Shown here: one piece after another, positions 15,803 to 24,899 of the stretch
Layout: each line of letters begins with the position of its first letter
Numbering within the stretch: the stretch's first letter is position 1
Source of the DNA: Hyphomicrobiaceae bacterium
Lineage (GTDB): Bacteria > Pseudomonadota > Alphaproteobacteria > Rhizobiales > Hyphomicrobiaceae
Direction of reading: 5' to 3'
Assembly (NCBI GenBank): GCA_024281145.1
Contig: JAMXLN010000321.1
Span: 1-46,791, forward strand
DNA: 46,791 nt
Notes under the pieces: generated by a model
The model's input: the letters and a program-made list of their open reading frames with translations, nothing else
Database searches by the model: none
Told to the model about the DNA's origin: nothing
Program-made: the position numbers and the translations under genes

Positions 15803-16537
15803 TCACCCGCACACCCAACTCATGCCGCGGTCGAGGTGGAAATGATCGTGGTGTTCTGGGTTGAAATCGGGTCCCAACACAACGCGGAAGTACGCACAAG
15901 CGCTATCATGAGCGGCCCTCAGAAACCGTGCTTCCGGACCGTCACCCCGCCATTGTCTGCGCACGCTGATGTGTTGCCCGTCCGCCAGCGTGAAGCCGGC
16001 GATATCAATGGCATTGGCAATGGCGTGCTCGCTGCGCCGATTCTTCCAGAACTTGGCGCCAACAATGTTGCGGCAAGCGTAGGTGCCGTAGCTCTGCACC
16101 GCCACGACGCGCTGGCCAAAGGTGTCCTGTGCCGCCGGCTGCACGCCGTATTCCAACCACAGGGCTAGCGCGGTTGCGGCCTCGCAGGTGATCTTGTCGA
16201 AGCCGGCCCGTACGCCTCCAGCGCTGCTCATGCGGACGGCATTGGTCCAGCCGCAACCGTCCTGTAGGGGATGATCGGCGATGGGCTCGACCTCCACGTA
16301 CGGAGCGACAAGAACGCGCCGACACAGATCCGGATTGTATCGCATCGCCGCGAGCCGCCAGTCGGCGAACGGAGGGCTTGGGTCGGCGAGGTCGATGGCG
16401 GGCAACGGGTTTAAATACCAGGGCACGAGGCCCTGGCGGAACGACAAGGCGAGCCCGCAGAGGACAACAAGGAGGGGGATCGATCGCAACGCGCGCCGGT
16501 AGCGTCTCGCCGGCATATTGGGATGGGCCCTCTGCAT
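15803..16537 (-). CDS. Extensin-like (PF06904) family protein
   Basis: 244 residues from ATG 16537. One transmembrane or signal segment, SIPLLVVLCGLALSF, follows a basic N-terminus. The extensin-like C-terminal domain is recognised by DGCGWTNAVRMSS, ITCEAATALALWLEYGVQ, SYACRN-like SYGTYACRNI, RRSEHAIANAIDIAGF and HHDHFHLDRG. The His/Asp and HxH pattern resembles the metal site of MepA-type peptidases, so a cell-wall role in the periplasm is reasonable. An alternative start is ATG 16516, seven residues later; AGGTG before 16537 favours the longer form. Confidence 0.87.
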   Translation of the reverse strand: MQRAHPNMPARRYRRALRSIPLLVVLCGLALSFRQGLVPWYLNPLPAIDLADPSPPFADWRLAAMRYNPDLCRRVLVAPYVEVEPIADHPLQDGCGWTNAVRMSSAGGVRAGFDKITCEAATALALWLEYGVQPAAQDTFGQRVVAVQSYGTYACRNIVGAKFWKNRRSEHAIANAIDIAGFTLADGQHISVRRQWRGDGPEARFLRAAHDSACAYFRVVLGPDFNPEHHDHFHLDRGMSWVCG

Positions 16538-16677
16538 CGAGCGCACCTGTGATGAGGGGGCCGCGCCGGCGCTCAAGAACCAACGCTGGGGCCTAAGGTC
16601 ACGCATGACGGGGCCTTGGAAGGCTGGCGCTCAAGTGAGCCAGCCCCCTTGCATCGGCGGATGCGATGCACCCGACC

Positions 16678-16893
16678 TCAGAAATCGCAAGCAAGGCCGT
16701 CCTTTTCCCAATCGCCGTAGCGCGTGGGATCGGGGCCGTCCCGGCCACCGATCTCTTTGGGTGCCTTGGGCCCGGCCGCGCGGCGCGCGTCGGCAAGCCG
16801 ACGACGGGCCTCAGCCTCCGCCAGCGCGCGCCGCGCCTGCGGCGTTAACTCCTTACCGGGATTGGGTTTTTCTGATTGTTCAGATGCGGTCAT
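16678..16893 (-). CDS. DUF1674 protein (SDHAF4-like succinate dehydrogenase assembly factor)
   Basis: 71 residues. The C-terminal [25 protein letters not shown] is the DUF1674 signature. Eukaryotic homologues (SDHAF4/Sdh8) bind the flavinylated SdhA subunit during assembly of succinate dehydrogenase; by analogy this small soluble protein chaperones SdhA in the cytoplasm. The N-terminal half is a charged Ala/Arg/Glu helix. The start ATG 16893 opens into a 114-bp gap shared with htpX, which is transcribed the other way. Confidence 0.92.
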   Translation of the reverse strand: MTASEQSEKPNPGKELTPQARRALAEAEARRRLADARRAAGPKAPKEIGGRDGPDPTRYGDWEKDGLACDF

Positions 16894-17007
16894 AGCAACC
16901 TGCGAACGCCTGCTGGCTCTGGCTGTTGGGCGGCAGCCATACCATATTATGTTGCGCAGACGAACCTGCCCGCAGGAAACCGGCGGGCCGTAAGGGACGC
17001 AACGCAC

Positions 17008-17943
17008 ATGCCCATGAACTTTGCCAGAACCGGATTGCTGCTCGCCGTGCTGACCGGCATCCTCGTGGCGATGGGCGGCGTGGTGGGTGGCCGGGGCGGC
17101 ATGGTCATTGCCCTCGTGGTGGCCGCTGCCATCAACCTCTTCAGCTACTGGCGTTCCGACAAACTGGTGCTCGGGATGTATGGCGCCGAGGAGGTCGATG
17201 CGCGTTCCGGGGGTGAATACTACCGCATTGTCGCGGACCTCGCCGCCCATGCCGGGCTGCCCATGCCGCGCGTCTATGTCATGCACAACCCCCAGCCCAA
17301 CGCCTTTGCCACGGGCCGCAATCCCGAGCACGCCGCAGTATGCGCCTCCACCGGCCTGCTCGAGATGTTGAACGCACAGGAGGTATCGGGCGTGTTGGCG
17401 CACGAGCTCGCCCACGTCAAGAACCGCGATACGCTCACCATGGCCGTCGCCGCCACCATCGGCGGGGCCATTTCTATGTTGGCGCAGTACCTGCAGTTCG
17501 GCGCCCTGTTTGGCGGTCAGCGCGGCAACAACAACAGTCTGGGTTGGATCGGGGCGCTCGTGGCCATGCTTGTCGCCCCGCTCGCAGCCATGTTGGTGCA
17601 GATGGCCATCAGTCGGTCGCGCGAATACCAGGCCGACCGGCTTGGCGCCATGATCTGCGGTCAGCCGCTCTGGCTGGCCTCCGCGCTCGGCAAGATCGAG
17701 GGCTATGCCCACCAGATCCGCAATGAGCCGGCGGAGGCGGCACCGGCAACGGCGCACCTGTTCATCATCAATCCCCTCTCCGGGGAGGGCATGGACAATC
17801 TCTTTTCCACCCACCCCAACACGGAAAATCGCATCGCAGAGCTTGAGAAGCTTGCCGCCGAGATGGGTACGAGCGCGCCCACGCGCGGTGCAGCGTCGCA
17901 ACCCCGAGGGTCCTCTGCTGGTCCGCGGGGGCCCTGGGGCTGA
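17008..17943 (+). CDS. htpX: Zinc metalloprotease HtpX
   Basis: 311 residues from ATG 17008, with AAGGG upstream; ATG 17014 is an equally placed alternative. Two N-terminal membrane helices (about residues 7-45) precede the M48 catalytic motif HELAH (132-136), with the third zinc ligand in [11 protein letters not shown]. Two more hydrophobic segments lie between them. HtpX degrades misfolded inner-membrane proteins alongside FtsH. The C-terminal tail after [10 protein letters not shown] is a Ser/Gly/Pro-rich extension typical of alphaproteobacterial forms. Confidence 0.96.
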   Translation: MPMNFARTGLLLAVLTGILVAMGGVVGGRGGMVIALVVAAAINLFSYWRSDKLVLGMYGAEEVDARSGGEYYRIVADLAAHAGLPMPRVYVMHNPQPNAFATGRNPEHAAVCASTGLLEMLNAQEVSGVLAHELAHVKNRDTLTMAVAATIGGAISMLAQYLQFGALFGGQRGNNNSLGWIGALVAMLVAPLAAMLVQMAISRSREYQADRLGAMICGQPLWLASALGKIEGYAHQIRNEPAEAAPATAHLFIINPLSGEGMDNLFSTHPNTENRIAELEKLAAEMGTSAPTRGAASQPRGSSAGPRGPWG

Positions 17944-18181
17944 GGTGCCAAGCTCGGTTGCGTCTTGGGCTCGCTCAACCCGTGAGCGGGACCCATGAGC
18001 GGGCACCGCCACCCTTAGCCGCCGTCCCTGACGCGCCTGCCCCTCCTGCCCAACCCTGGCTCCGCGGCAGAGCCCGCGCATGGTGAACCGGGCGCCGGCA
18101 CCAATTTCCCTTCGTCGCGGAAGAGGACTAGCCTCGGGGGTGTTGGGCTAGGCGGGCGGCAATTCCCAGGAGGAGACCGCC

Positions 18182-18475
18182 ATGGCGACGTATGTCATGT
18201 TGGCGACCTATACGGAGCAGGGCCTCAAGGGCATCAAGGACACGGTGAAACGCACCGAGGCCGCGCGCGAGCTTGCCAAGAAGGCGGGCGTCACGATGCG
18301 GGAGAGCTTTTGGACGCTCGGCGCCTACGACCTCGTGGCCGTGTTCGAAGCCCCAGATGATGAGACCATGACAGCATTCTCACTATCCGCCGCCAGGCTC
18401 GGCAACATCAAGACGCAGACTCTGCGCGCCTTCTCAAGCAAGGACATGGGCACAATCCTTGGCAAGATGGTGTGA
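18182..18475 (+). CDS. GYD domain protein
   Basis: 97 residues from ATG 18182 with a strong AGGAGGAGA ribosome-binding site. TYVMLATYTEQGLKGIKDTVKR opens the ferredoxin-like GYD fold, and WTLGAYDLVAVFEAPDD carries the motif that names the family (here GAYD). The C-terminal ALRLG-type helix is AARLGNIKTQTLRAFS. The function is unknown; the fold is that of small dimeric alpha/beta-barrel proteins. It ends 18 bp before the convergent molybdopterin oxidoreductase, with a short duplication at its stop codon. Confidence 0.88.
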   Translation: MATYVMLATYTEQGLKGIKDTVKRTEAARELAKKAGVTMRESFWTLGAYDLVAVFEAPDDETMTAFSLSAARLGNIKTQTLRAFSSKDMGTILGKMV

Positions 18476-18492
18476 CCGGCACGATGGTGTGA
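18461..18492. repeat. Short direct duplication spanning a stop codon
   Basis: GGCAAGATGGTGTGA (18461-18475) is repeated as GGCACGATGGTGTGA (18478-18492). The first copy ends in the stop codon of the GYD gene. Confidence 0.85.
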
Positions 18493-18493
18493 T

Positions 18494-20725
18494 CTACGCG
18501 CCAGTACCACCTGCCATTGCTGGAGCGACGTCCACGTTATTGGTGTTGTAGGTCGTCGCTCCGCTTGGGGCGGAGCGGTCATCGGTCAGCACATTGGCGC
18601 ACCCGCGCATGTCCGTGCCTGTTGCGTCGGGCGTGAACCAAGCGCCCTCCTTGATCGAGACCGCGCCGGGAGCGATGCGGTCGGTAACGCGTGCCGGCAG
18701 CGTGACGGCCCCGCGGTCGTTAAAGACGCGCACTGGGTCGCCGTCGTGGATGCCGCGGGCGTGGGCGTCCGTGGGATGCAGCCACACATCGTCGCGGTCA
18801 ACGCGGCCGAGCACGGGCTGGTTGCCGTGGATGGAGTGCGTGCGGGCTCGCGACTTCGGCGTGAGCAGTTTGAGCGGATAGCGGCTGTCCTCTCGGAACG
18901 GTGGCACCCAGGTTGGAATTGGCGCGATCGTCCCAAGTCCATAAGGATCGGGATTGGCGGCGAGCGCCATGGAATAGATCTCGATCTTGCCAGACGGTGT
19001 GGTGAAGGGATGGCGCTCAGGGTCGCGGATCTCGCGCGCGAATGCGACCGCATCGGCGGGTGGTGCGAAGCGGGCTAGTCCGTGCGCGGCGAAGGCATCG
19101 AAGTCGTCGACCGCCTCCCGTGTAAGCTCGCGCAACCAGGCGAGCTCGCTCTGGTCGTTATAGCCCTTAATACCCACGCGGCTGGCGAGGTCGGCGAAGA
19201 TATCGATATCGTTGCGGCACTCGCCCACTGGCGCGATCGCCTGCTGCATGAAAATGGCGTAGTGGCCGGCACCCGCCCACGGCGTATGCACATCGTTGCG
19301 CTCCCAGAACGTCGTCGCCGGCAGGACAAGATCGGCGTAGCGCGCTGTGGGGGTCAGAAAATGATCCTGCGCCACCAGGAACTCCACCTCATCCAGCGAG
19401 CGCACCATCTTGTTGACGTTCGGAGCCTGATTGAAGAGGTCGCCACCTGTCGAGTAGATCAGCTTGATATCGGCCGGATAGCCGCCCGCCTTGCCGCGGG
19501 CCAACAGGTCGGCGAGCAGCGGGGAGGCAACACGCGCGTCGATCGGGTTGGTGCCGCAGGGCAAGCTTTTGATGCCCGCGCGCCCCGTGGCGCCGTTGCT
19601 CACACCTGAGCTGCCACCGCAGATGCCGACGTTGCCCGTGATAGCCGCCAGGGCGTAGGCGGCGCGGTGGAACTGTTCCCCATAGGCGGTGCGGCCGGGT
19701 GCGTAGCCGCACTGCAGGGCAGCTGGCTTCGTGGTGGCAAATTCGATGGCGAGCCGGCGGATGGTTGCGGCGGGGACGCCGGTAATCGCGGCGGCCCATT
19801 CGGGTGTCTTTTTGATGCCGTCCGGCCCACCGTTGAGGTAGGACAGGTAGGAAGCGCCGGCGGGTGCGCCGGGCGGCAGGTGCTCCTCATCGAAACCAAG
19901 CACGTGCGCATCGCAATAGGCTCGATCGTAAAGGCCCTCGCTGGCGATCACGTAGGCCATGGCGATCAGCGCAGCGGCATCTGTCGAGGGCTGGATAAAG
20001 ACGTGTTCGTCCGCCAACGCCGTGCTCGTTCGCGTCCGACGAGGGTCGACGCAAATGACACGAGCACCCCGTTTTCTCGCCAGCCGCAGGTACTGCCAGG
20101 TGCCCGTGCCAAACGTGCCATCGCCAGGGCTCCAGCCCCACAGCAGCAACAGTTTGGAGTTCACGAAGTCCGTGGGCTCACGCCCCGCGCTCTTGTAGAC
20201 GGCCTTGGCGCCGTAGGTCATCCGCACGGCAAACACTTCCGCTTCGGCCGACATGTTCGACCAAAGCTCGGTACAGCCGCCGAACATGTAGAGAAACCGC
20301 TGCGCCGCCGTGCGGCCATGCAGCGCCGAAAGGCTCCCCGAGCGCGAAGCGTCAAGGATCGCGGCATTGCCGTAGCGCGCGCGTACGCGCAGCATTTGGC
20401 GCGCCACTTCGTCGAGCGCTTCATCCCACGAGATGCGCTCGAATTGCCCGCCACCGCGCTTGCCAACGCGACGCAGCGGATGCTGCAGCCGATCGGGATG
20501 ATAGACGCGCTCGATCTGCCCAAAACCACGCGCGCAGGCTTGCAGCGGCGGCAGCTGCGGGTTCCATCTGGTGGGATCGGAGGAGATCTTGACGATGCGG
20601 CCGTCGACCACGTGCGCGTTTACCACGCATCGACCCCCGCAGTTGTGTCCGCACGTGCTGGTGGCGATCGTCTCGCCCGGCTTGGGCGCGGCCCTTGGCC
20701 GCTGATAGCGCGTCCCTTGTCGCAT
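18494..20725 (-). CDS. Molybdopterin-dependent oxidoreductase (DMSO reductase family)
   Basis: 743 residues from ATG 20725, preceded by GGGGAG. The N-terminal 4Fe-4S motif is Cys25, Cys29, Cys33 and Cys64 (TSTCGHNCGGRC...QACARG). LLLWGWSPGDG, VDPRRTRT and the C-terminal dinucleotide-binding domain with HSIHGNQPVLGRVD and YNTNNVDVAP identify a bis-MGD enzyme; a Ser-rich SRSGSLSALHG occupies the usual metal-ligand loop, suggesting a DmsA-like Ser ligand. No Tat signal and no DmsB or DmsC partner are present. GTG 20764 would extend it by 13 residues and overlap the amidase stop by 4 bp. The substrate is unknown. Confidence 0.9.
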   Translation of the reverse strand: MRQGTRYQRPRAAPKPGETIATSTCGHNCGGRCVVNAHVVDGRIVKISSDPTRWNPQLPPLQACARGFGQIERVYHPDRLQHPLRRVGKRGGGQFERISWDEALDEVARQMLRVRARYGNAAILDASRSGSLSALHGRTAAQRFLYMFGGCTELWSNMSAEAEVFAVRMTYGAKAVYKSAGREPTDFVNSKLLLLWGWSPGDGTFGTGTWQYLRLARKRGARVICVDPRRTRTSTALADEHVFIQPSTDAAALIAMAYVIASEGLYDRAYCDAHVLGFDEEHLPPGAPAGASYLSYLNGGPDGIKKTPEWAAAITGVPAATIRRLAIEFATTKPAALQCGYAPGRTAYGEQFHRAAYALAAITGNVGICGGSSGVSNGATGRAGIKSLPCGTNPIDARVASPLLADLLARGKAGGYPADIKLIYSTGGDLFNQAPNVNKMVRSLDEVEFLVAQDHFLTPTARYADLVLPATTFWERNDVHTPWAGAGHYAIFMQQAIAPVGECRNDIDIFADLASRVGIKGYNDQSELAWLRELTREAVDDFDAFAAHGLARFAPPADAVAFAREIRDPERHPFTTPSGKIEIYSMALAANPDPYGLGTIAPIPTWVPPFREDSRYPLKLLTPKSRARTHSIHGNQPVLGRVDRDDVWLHPTDAHARGIHDGDPVRVFNDRGAVTLPARVTDRIAPGAVSIKEGAWFTPDATGTDMRGCANVLTDDRSAPSGATTYNTNNVDVAPAMAGGTGA

Positions 20726-20760
20726 TGCCGTCTCCCCATCGCGTGAGGTGGGCGAAGGGC

Positions 20761-22215
20761 TCACGCGGGCGGAACCATCCCAGGCTTCGGATCGATCGGC
20801 AAGTGGCGGCTGAGGCCCAGTGCCTCCTCGAACAGCCAGCCGGCCTGTAGCAGTTCGGCCTCCGCGCGATGGCGTCCGACCAGCTGCAGCCCGACCGGGC
20901 GGCCGTACCGGTCAAATCCGCAGGGCACCGCCAGCGACGGCAATGCCATCATGGTGGTGGCAGCCGTGATCAGGGAGGCTCCAAGATAGGTTTCGAGCTT
21001 GCGACCGTCGATGGCGGGGGGCATGCGCAGGTTGACGTCGAAGGCCGGGGTCGAGGCGCCGGGTGAGATGAGCAGGTCGTAGACCTCGAAGAAGTCGACG
21101 ACGCGCCGGAACAGTCGAGCGCGTTCCCGCTCGGCAGCGGCAATCTGGCTTGGCGTCTGTTTGAGGCCGATCTCAGTATTCCAGATGATGTCGGGCTTGA
21201 TGAGACTGCGGTGGCTTTCCAGCAGCAGCTCGCGATCGACCACATAGTGCTGCGAACGCAGTGCCAGGAAGGCTGTCTCAATGTCGCCGAGGTCGGGTGC
21301 GGCCTCCTCCAAGGTCGCGCCGAGGTTCTCGAAGATGCGCGCGGCCCGGGCGCAGATTTCACGCGTCTCGCGTTCCACAGGTACCTTGCCGCCAAAGTCG
21401 GGAGTGAAGGCGATCCGTTTCGGTACTCTGGGCTCGGCGATGGCAGCGGTGAACGGACGGCTCGGGGCCGCAAAGGTCAGAGGATCGCGAGGACAGAGCC
21501 CAACCATGGTGTCGAGAAACAGGGCCACGTCAGCCACCGTGCGGCCCATGGGCCCGTGCACCGAAAGCGGTGCGAATAGGTTGTTGGCGGTGCCGCGCGT
21601 GACGCGACCAGCTGATGGCCGCATTCCCACCAGGGAACAGTAGGTGGCGGGGCGGCGCAGACTACCGGCGTGATCGGTTCCGTGCGCCAGCCACACCTCG
21701 CCCGCGGCCAGTGCCGCGGCGCCGCCACCGGTGGAGCCGCCGGACGTGAGCGCCGTGTTCCAGGGATTGCGGGTGCGCCCAAACACCTCGTTGAAGGTCG
21801 AGCCGCCGGCGCCGAACTCGGGCGTGTTCGATTTGGCAATGACGATGCCGCCCTTGCGCTCGATGCGCTCCACAAGGGGGTGCGATGTCGTGGGCACGTG
21901 GTCTTTGAAGATCACGGACCCATACGTGGTGCGCACGCCAGCGACGTCGACGAGGTCCTTGATGGCGACCGGCAACCCCGCCAACCATCCCGGCTCGCCT
22001 TCCGCAGCACGACCCTCGCCACGCATGAGGCGCCGTGCATGCTCGCGCGCCCGCTCGAATGCGAGCGTCGGAAGGGCGTTGATGGCGGGCTCGACCTCAG
22101 CGATCCGCCGCTCGGCGACCTCGATCAGTTCGAGCGGCGTGACTTCGCGGCGCTTGAGGCAGGCGACCGCCTCGACCGCGGTCAAGCGCATGAGTGCGTC
22201 GGATGTGTGAGCCAT
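20761..22215 (-). CDS. Amidase (amidase signature family)
   Basis: 484 residues. The Ser-cisSer-Lys triad is visible: Lys86 in LPVAIKDLVD, Ser161 in TSGGSTGGG and Ser185 in HGTDHAGSLRRPA. The spacing of 75 and 24 residues equals that of fatty acid amide hydrolase (142, 217, 241). The enzyme hydrolyses a carboxamide to acid and ammonia in the cytoplasm; the substrate is unknown. The usual GTDGGGS becomes GTDHAGS, a modest variation. It is directly upstream of the molybdopterin oxidoreductase on the same strand (35 bp, or 4-bp overlap with the alternative start), so they form an operon. Confidence 0.94.
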   Translation of the reverse strand: MAHTSDALMRLTAVEAVACLKRREVTPLELIEVAERRIAEVEPAINALPTLAFERAREHARRLMRGEGRAAEGEPGWLAGLPVAIKDLVDVAGVRTTYGSVIFKDHVPTTSHPLVERIERKGGIVIAKSNTPEFGAGGSTFNEVFGRTRNPWNTALTSGGSTGGGAAALAAGEVWLAHGTDHAGSLRRPATYCSLVGMRPSAGRVTRGTANNLFAPLSVHGPMGRTVADVALFLDTMVGLCPRDPLTFAAPSRPFTAAIAEPRVPKRIAFTPDFGGKVPVERETREICARAARIFENLGATLEEAAPDLGDIETAFLALRSQHYVVDRELLLESHRSLIKPDIIWNTEIGLKQTPSQIAAAERERARLFRRVVDFFEVYDLLISPGASTPAFDVNLRMPPAIDGRKLETYLGASLITAATTMMALPSLAVPCGFDRYGRPVGLQLVGRHRAEAELLQAGWLFEEALGLSRHLPIDPKPGMVPPA

Positions 22216-22611
22216 GGTTGCGTCCTGGTGGGCATCGCCGCGCGTGCCGGAATTTTGCGCATGCGCCGCGCTCGCCTGCCGCCCGAGGTCGCGCGCGTGT
22301 AACCTGAGGCCCGCAAAGCTGCAAGCCTCATCTCACCGCAACGTCGAGGCACCGGGCTCGTCGCGGGCAGGTGGCGTCGATGCCTATGCCTATGCTTCTA
22401 GCTGCGCCTCGACGAGCGCCAGACGCATCAGGTCGTGGAACCTTTTCTCCCATCGCCGCGCCGGATGGGCACGTTGCGCGTCGCCATCCCCGCATTTGCA
22501 GACGGACGAGCTGTGCGGGCGAGGCGCCCTCCGCATACCGCCGCCAGGCTGGTAGAGCGCGGGATCGACCGATATGGTCTGCACAGCGAACGAGGGTCCA
22601 CGGCGAGGTGG
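22216..22611. other. Divergent intergenic region
   Basis: About 400 bp between the amidase (minus) and the NicC-like monooxygenase (plus). It must hold both promoters, but no clear -35/-10 pair stands out. A 6-bp repeat (GCCTAT twice) lies at 22381-22394. The plus frame is open from 22435, but I see nothing protein-like before 22612. Confidence 0.5.
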
Positions 22612-23772
22612 GTGTTGCAACGGGCACAGCGGATCGCTGTCGTGGGGGCCGGCCTCGGCGGGTTGACGTGTGCGGCCTTGCTGCAGCGCGCGGGCTTTGT
22701 GGTCATGGTCTATGAACAGGCGGCGACCTTCGCGCGGATCGGCGCCGGCATCATTCTGAGCGCCAATGTGATGAAAGTCCTGCGGGCGCTGGGACTGGAG
22801 CGCCCGCTCCTGGAGGTCGGCATCGCCCCGGATGCTTTCGTCAGTCGGACCTGGGACACGGGCGAGACACTCTTCGAATTGACGCTAGATGCAGCAAGCG
22901 AGCGGCGTTTCGGCGGACCCTATATCAACGTGCACCGGGGTGACCTGCACGCCGTGCTCGCGAGCGCTGTCAAACCCGGTTCGATCGCCTTCGGACACTG
23001 CCTGGTTGGCCTGGAGGCGTCGGGCGCAGCGGTCAGCCTCGCGTTTGAGAACGGCACGCGGCATGAAGCCGACATCGTCATCGGTGCCGATGGCATCAGG
23101 TCCAAGGTGCGCGAGGTGCTGCTTGGGCCCGAGCCGCCGCGCTTTACGGGCCGCGTGGCGCAGCGGGCCATCTTTAAAACCGAGCGGCTGGGCGGGCAGC
23201 CCATGCGCGACTGCACCAAGTGGTGGGGACCTGACCGCCATCTGCTCGCCTACTTCATGACGCGGCGTCGCGATGAGGTATACCTGATGGGCAGTGTTCC
23301 CGCCGTGTCCTGGGATCGTGAGGAGCTTAGCTTGGCCTGTCCACCCGGGGAGCTGATCGAGGCGTTTCAAAATTTCCATGCCGAAATCCGCCGCTTGGTG
23401 GAGGCCGCTACCACCGTCGTCGTTTCACCGATTTGCGACCGCCCGCGGCACGATGGCTGGAGCGCGGGGCCAATCGCCTTGCTCGGCGACGCCTGCCATC
23501 CGGTGCGCCCCTACATGGCCGCCGGCGGCGCCATGGCAGTGGAGGACGCGGCGATCCTGAGCCGCTGTCTGATCCTATTCGGCGACGCTGACCCGGCCGC
23601 AGCCTTGCGATGTTATGTGGCGACGCGCATTCCGCGCGTGCGCGAAGTCCAGCGGATTTCCATGGAGAATAGTTGGTTGAACGGCCCGACGGCGACGGAT
23701 TGGTATTTCTGCTACGACGCCTTGACCGCGCCGCTGATGCGGGCCCTTGAGGACCCTTTGGGCTACACATGA
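22612..23772 (+). CDS. FAD-dependent monooxygenase, NicC (6-hydroxynicotinate 3-monooxygenase)-like
   Basis: 386 residues from GTG 22612 (GAGGTG just upstream; TTG 22615 possible). The FAD-binding GxGxxG is IAVVGAGLGGLTCAALLQRAG, followed by the group-A flavoprotein motif DIVIGADGIRSKVRE and the late GDACHPVRPYMAAGGAMAVEDAA. KWWGPDRHLLAYFMTRRRDEVY and the NVMKVLRALGLE block resemble the NicC enzymes of nicotinate degradation more than general salicylate hydroxylases, judged from memory. The enzyme would hydroxylate an aromatic or N-heteroaromatic acid using NAD(P)H and O2. It overlaps the PuuE-like gene by 4 bp. Confidence 0.85.
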   Translation: MLQRAQRIAVVGAGLGGLTCAALLQRAGFVVMVYEQAATFARIGAGIILSANVMKVLRALGLERPLLEVGIAPDAFVSRTWDTGETLFELTLDAASERRFGGPYINVHRGDLHAVLASAVKPGSIAFGHCLVGLEASGAAVSLAFENGTRHEADIVIGADGIRSKVREVLLGPEPPRFTGRVAQRAIFKTERLGGQPMRDCTKWWGPDRHLLAYFMTRRRDEVYLMGSVPAVSWDREELSLACPPGELIEAFQNFHAEIRRLVEAATTVVVSPICDRPRHDGWSAGPIALLGDACHPVRPYMAAGGAMAVEDAAILSRCLILFGDADPAAALRCYVATRIPRVREVQRISMENSWLNGPTATDWYFCYDALTAPLMRALEDPLGYT

Positions 23773-24722
23773 AGAACAGGGCGCCGCCCGACCCGATGCC
23801 TGAGCCGAGGCCCGATCCGATGATCGCTCGCGATCTCGTCGGCTACGGCGAATTTCCGCCGCACCCGGCTTGGCCCGGCGGCGCACAAATTGCCGTCAAC
23901 TTCAACCTCAACATCGAGGGCGGCGGAGAATCGACGCTCGCCAATGGGGACGCGGCATCCGAGGGTTTGCTCAACGACATTGGCGTCGGCTCTCAGATTG
24001 GTCGACGCGTGCCGCTGGTCGAATCGGTGTTCGAATACGGCAGCCGCCGCGGCGCCTGGCGCGTGTTGGACGTGTTCGCCGAACAGGGCGTGGCGGTGAG
24101 CATTCTGGGTGTCGTGCGCGCACTTGAGGAGAATCCCGCACTGGCCAAGGCGTGCCTCGCGCGGGGGCACGAGATTGTGAGCCACGGCTATCGCTGGATC
24201 GATTATGGCGCGGTTCCCGAGGAGATCGAGCGCGAGCACGTGCGGCTCGCGGTGGAGAGCCTCACCAAGCTTGTGGGCGAGCGACCGCTTGGGTGGATGA
24301 CCGGACGGCCCGGCCCCAACACGCGTCGGCTGTTGTGCGAGGAGGGCGGGTTTCTCTACGATCGCGACTCGCTCGCCGACGAGTTGCCGTACTGGCTGAG
24401 CATGCCGAGCCGCCCGCATCTCGTCATCCCCTACTCCTACGAGGCCAATGACAACCGATTCAACGAAAATAGCGGGTTCTCGACGGGCGATGATTTCTTC
24501 ACCTACATGCGGGATGCCTTCGACGTGCTCTATCGCGAGGGCGTCAGGGGCAACCCCAAGCTGCTCTCAATCGGACTGCACGATCGGCTGATCGGGCGGC
24601 CCGGGCGTGTGGGCGGGCTCGTCAGGCTTCTCAACTACATGCGAAGGCAGGAAGGCGTGTGGTTCTGCCGGGGTGTCGACATCGCACGCCATTGGCATCG
24701 GCATTTCGCTCCGCAGCCTTGA
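23769..24722 (+). CDS. Polysaccharide-deacetylase-fold hydrolase, PuuE (allantoinase/cyclic imide hydrolase)-like
   Basis: 317 residues, starting with ATGA inside the stop of the monooxygenase. RDLVGYGEFPPHPAWPGGAQIAVNF is the characteristic N-terminus of PuuE-type proteins, and NIEGGGESTLANGDAASE, GHEIVSHGYRW, GWMTGRPGPNT and LSIGLHDRLIGRPGR follow in order. The His residues in the SHGYRW and GLHDR blocks belong to the NodB-like metal site. Characterised members open allantoin or cyclic imide rings. With an upstream flavin monooxygenase and a divergent amidase, ring-opening of a nitrogen-containing substrate is plausible but inferred. M10 or M18 could also start it. Confidence 0.88.
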   Translation: MKNRAPPDPMPEPRPDPMIARDLVGYGEFPPHPAWPGGAQIAVNFNLNIEGGGESTLANGDAASEGLLNDIGVGSQIGRRVPLVESVFEYGSRRGAWRVLDVFAEQGVAVSILGVVRALEENPALAKACLARGHEIVSHGYRWIDYGAVPEEIEREHVRLAVESLTKLVGERPLGWMTGRPGPNTRRLLCEEGGFLYDRDSLADELPYWLSMPSRPHLVIPYSYEANDNRFNENSGFSTGDDFFTYMRDAFDVLYREGVRGNPKLLSIGLHDRLIGRPGRVGGLVRLLNYMRRQEGVWFCRGVDIARHWHRHFAPQP

Positions 24723-24899
24723 GCCTCTGGGAAGTCGTGGGCCGGCGCCGCGCAATCCAGGCCCTCGTGTGGGAGTGCGAGCATTGACCGGGCATGATGT
24801 GCTCGTCGATTGGCGCGATGGCGATGCGAGCATAAGGATTGCCCGTGGTGCGTGGTGGCGCCCGGAGGCATGCCCAACACTCGGGAACTTGCTGCCCGC

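Noticed and set aside
22390-22620. Small minus-strand frame between the amidase and the NicC-like gene
   Set aside because: It has no ribosome-binding site and overlaps the start of the monooxygenase; only its last 20 residues look protein-like.
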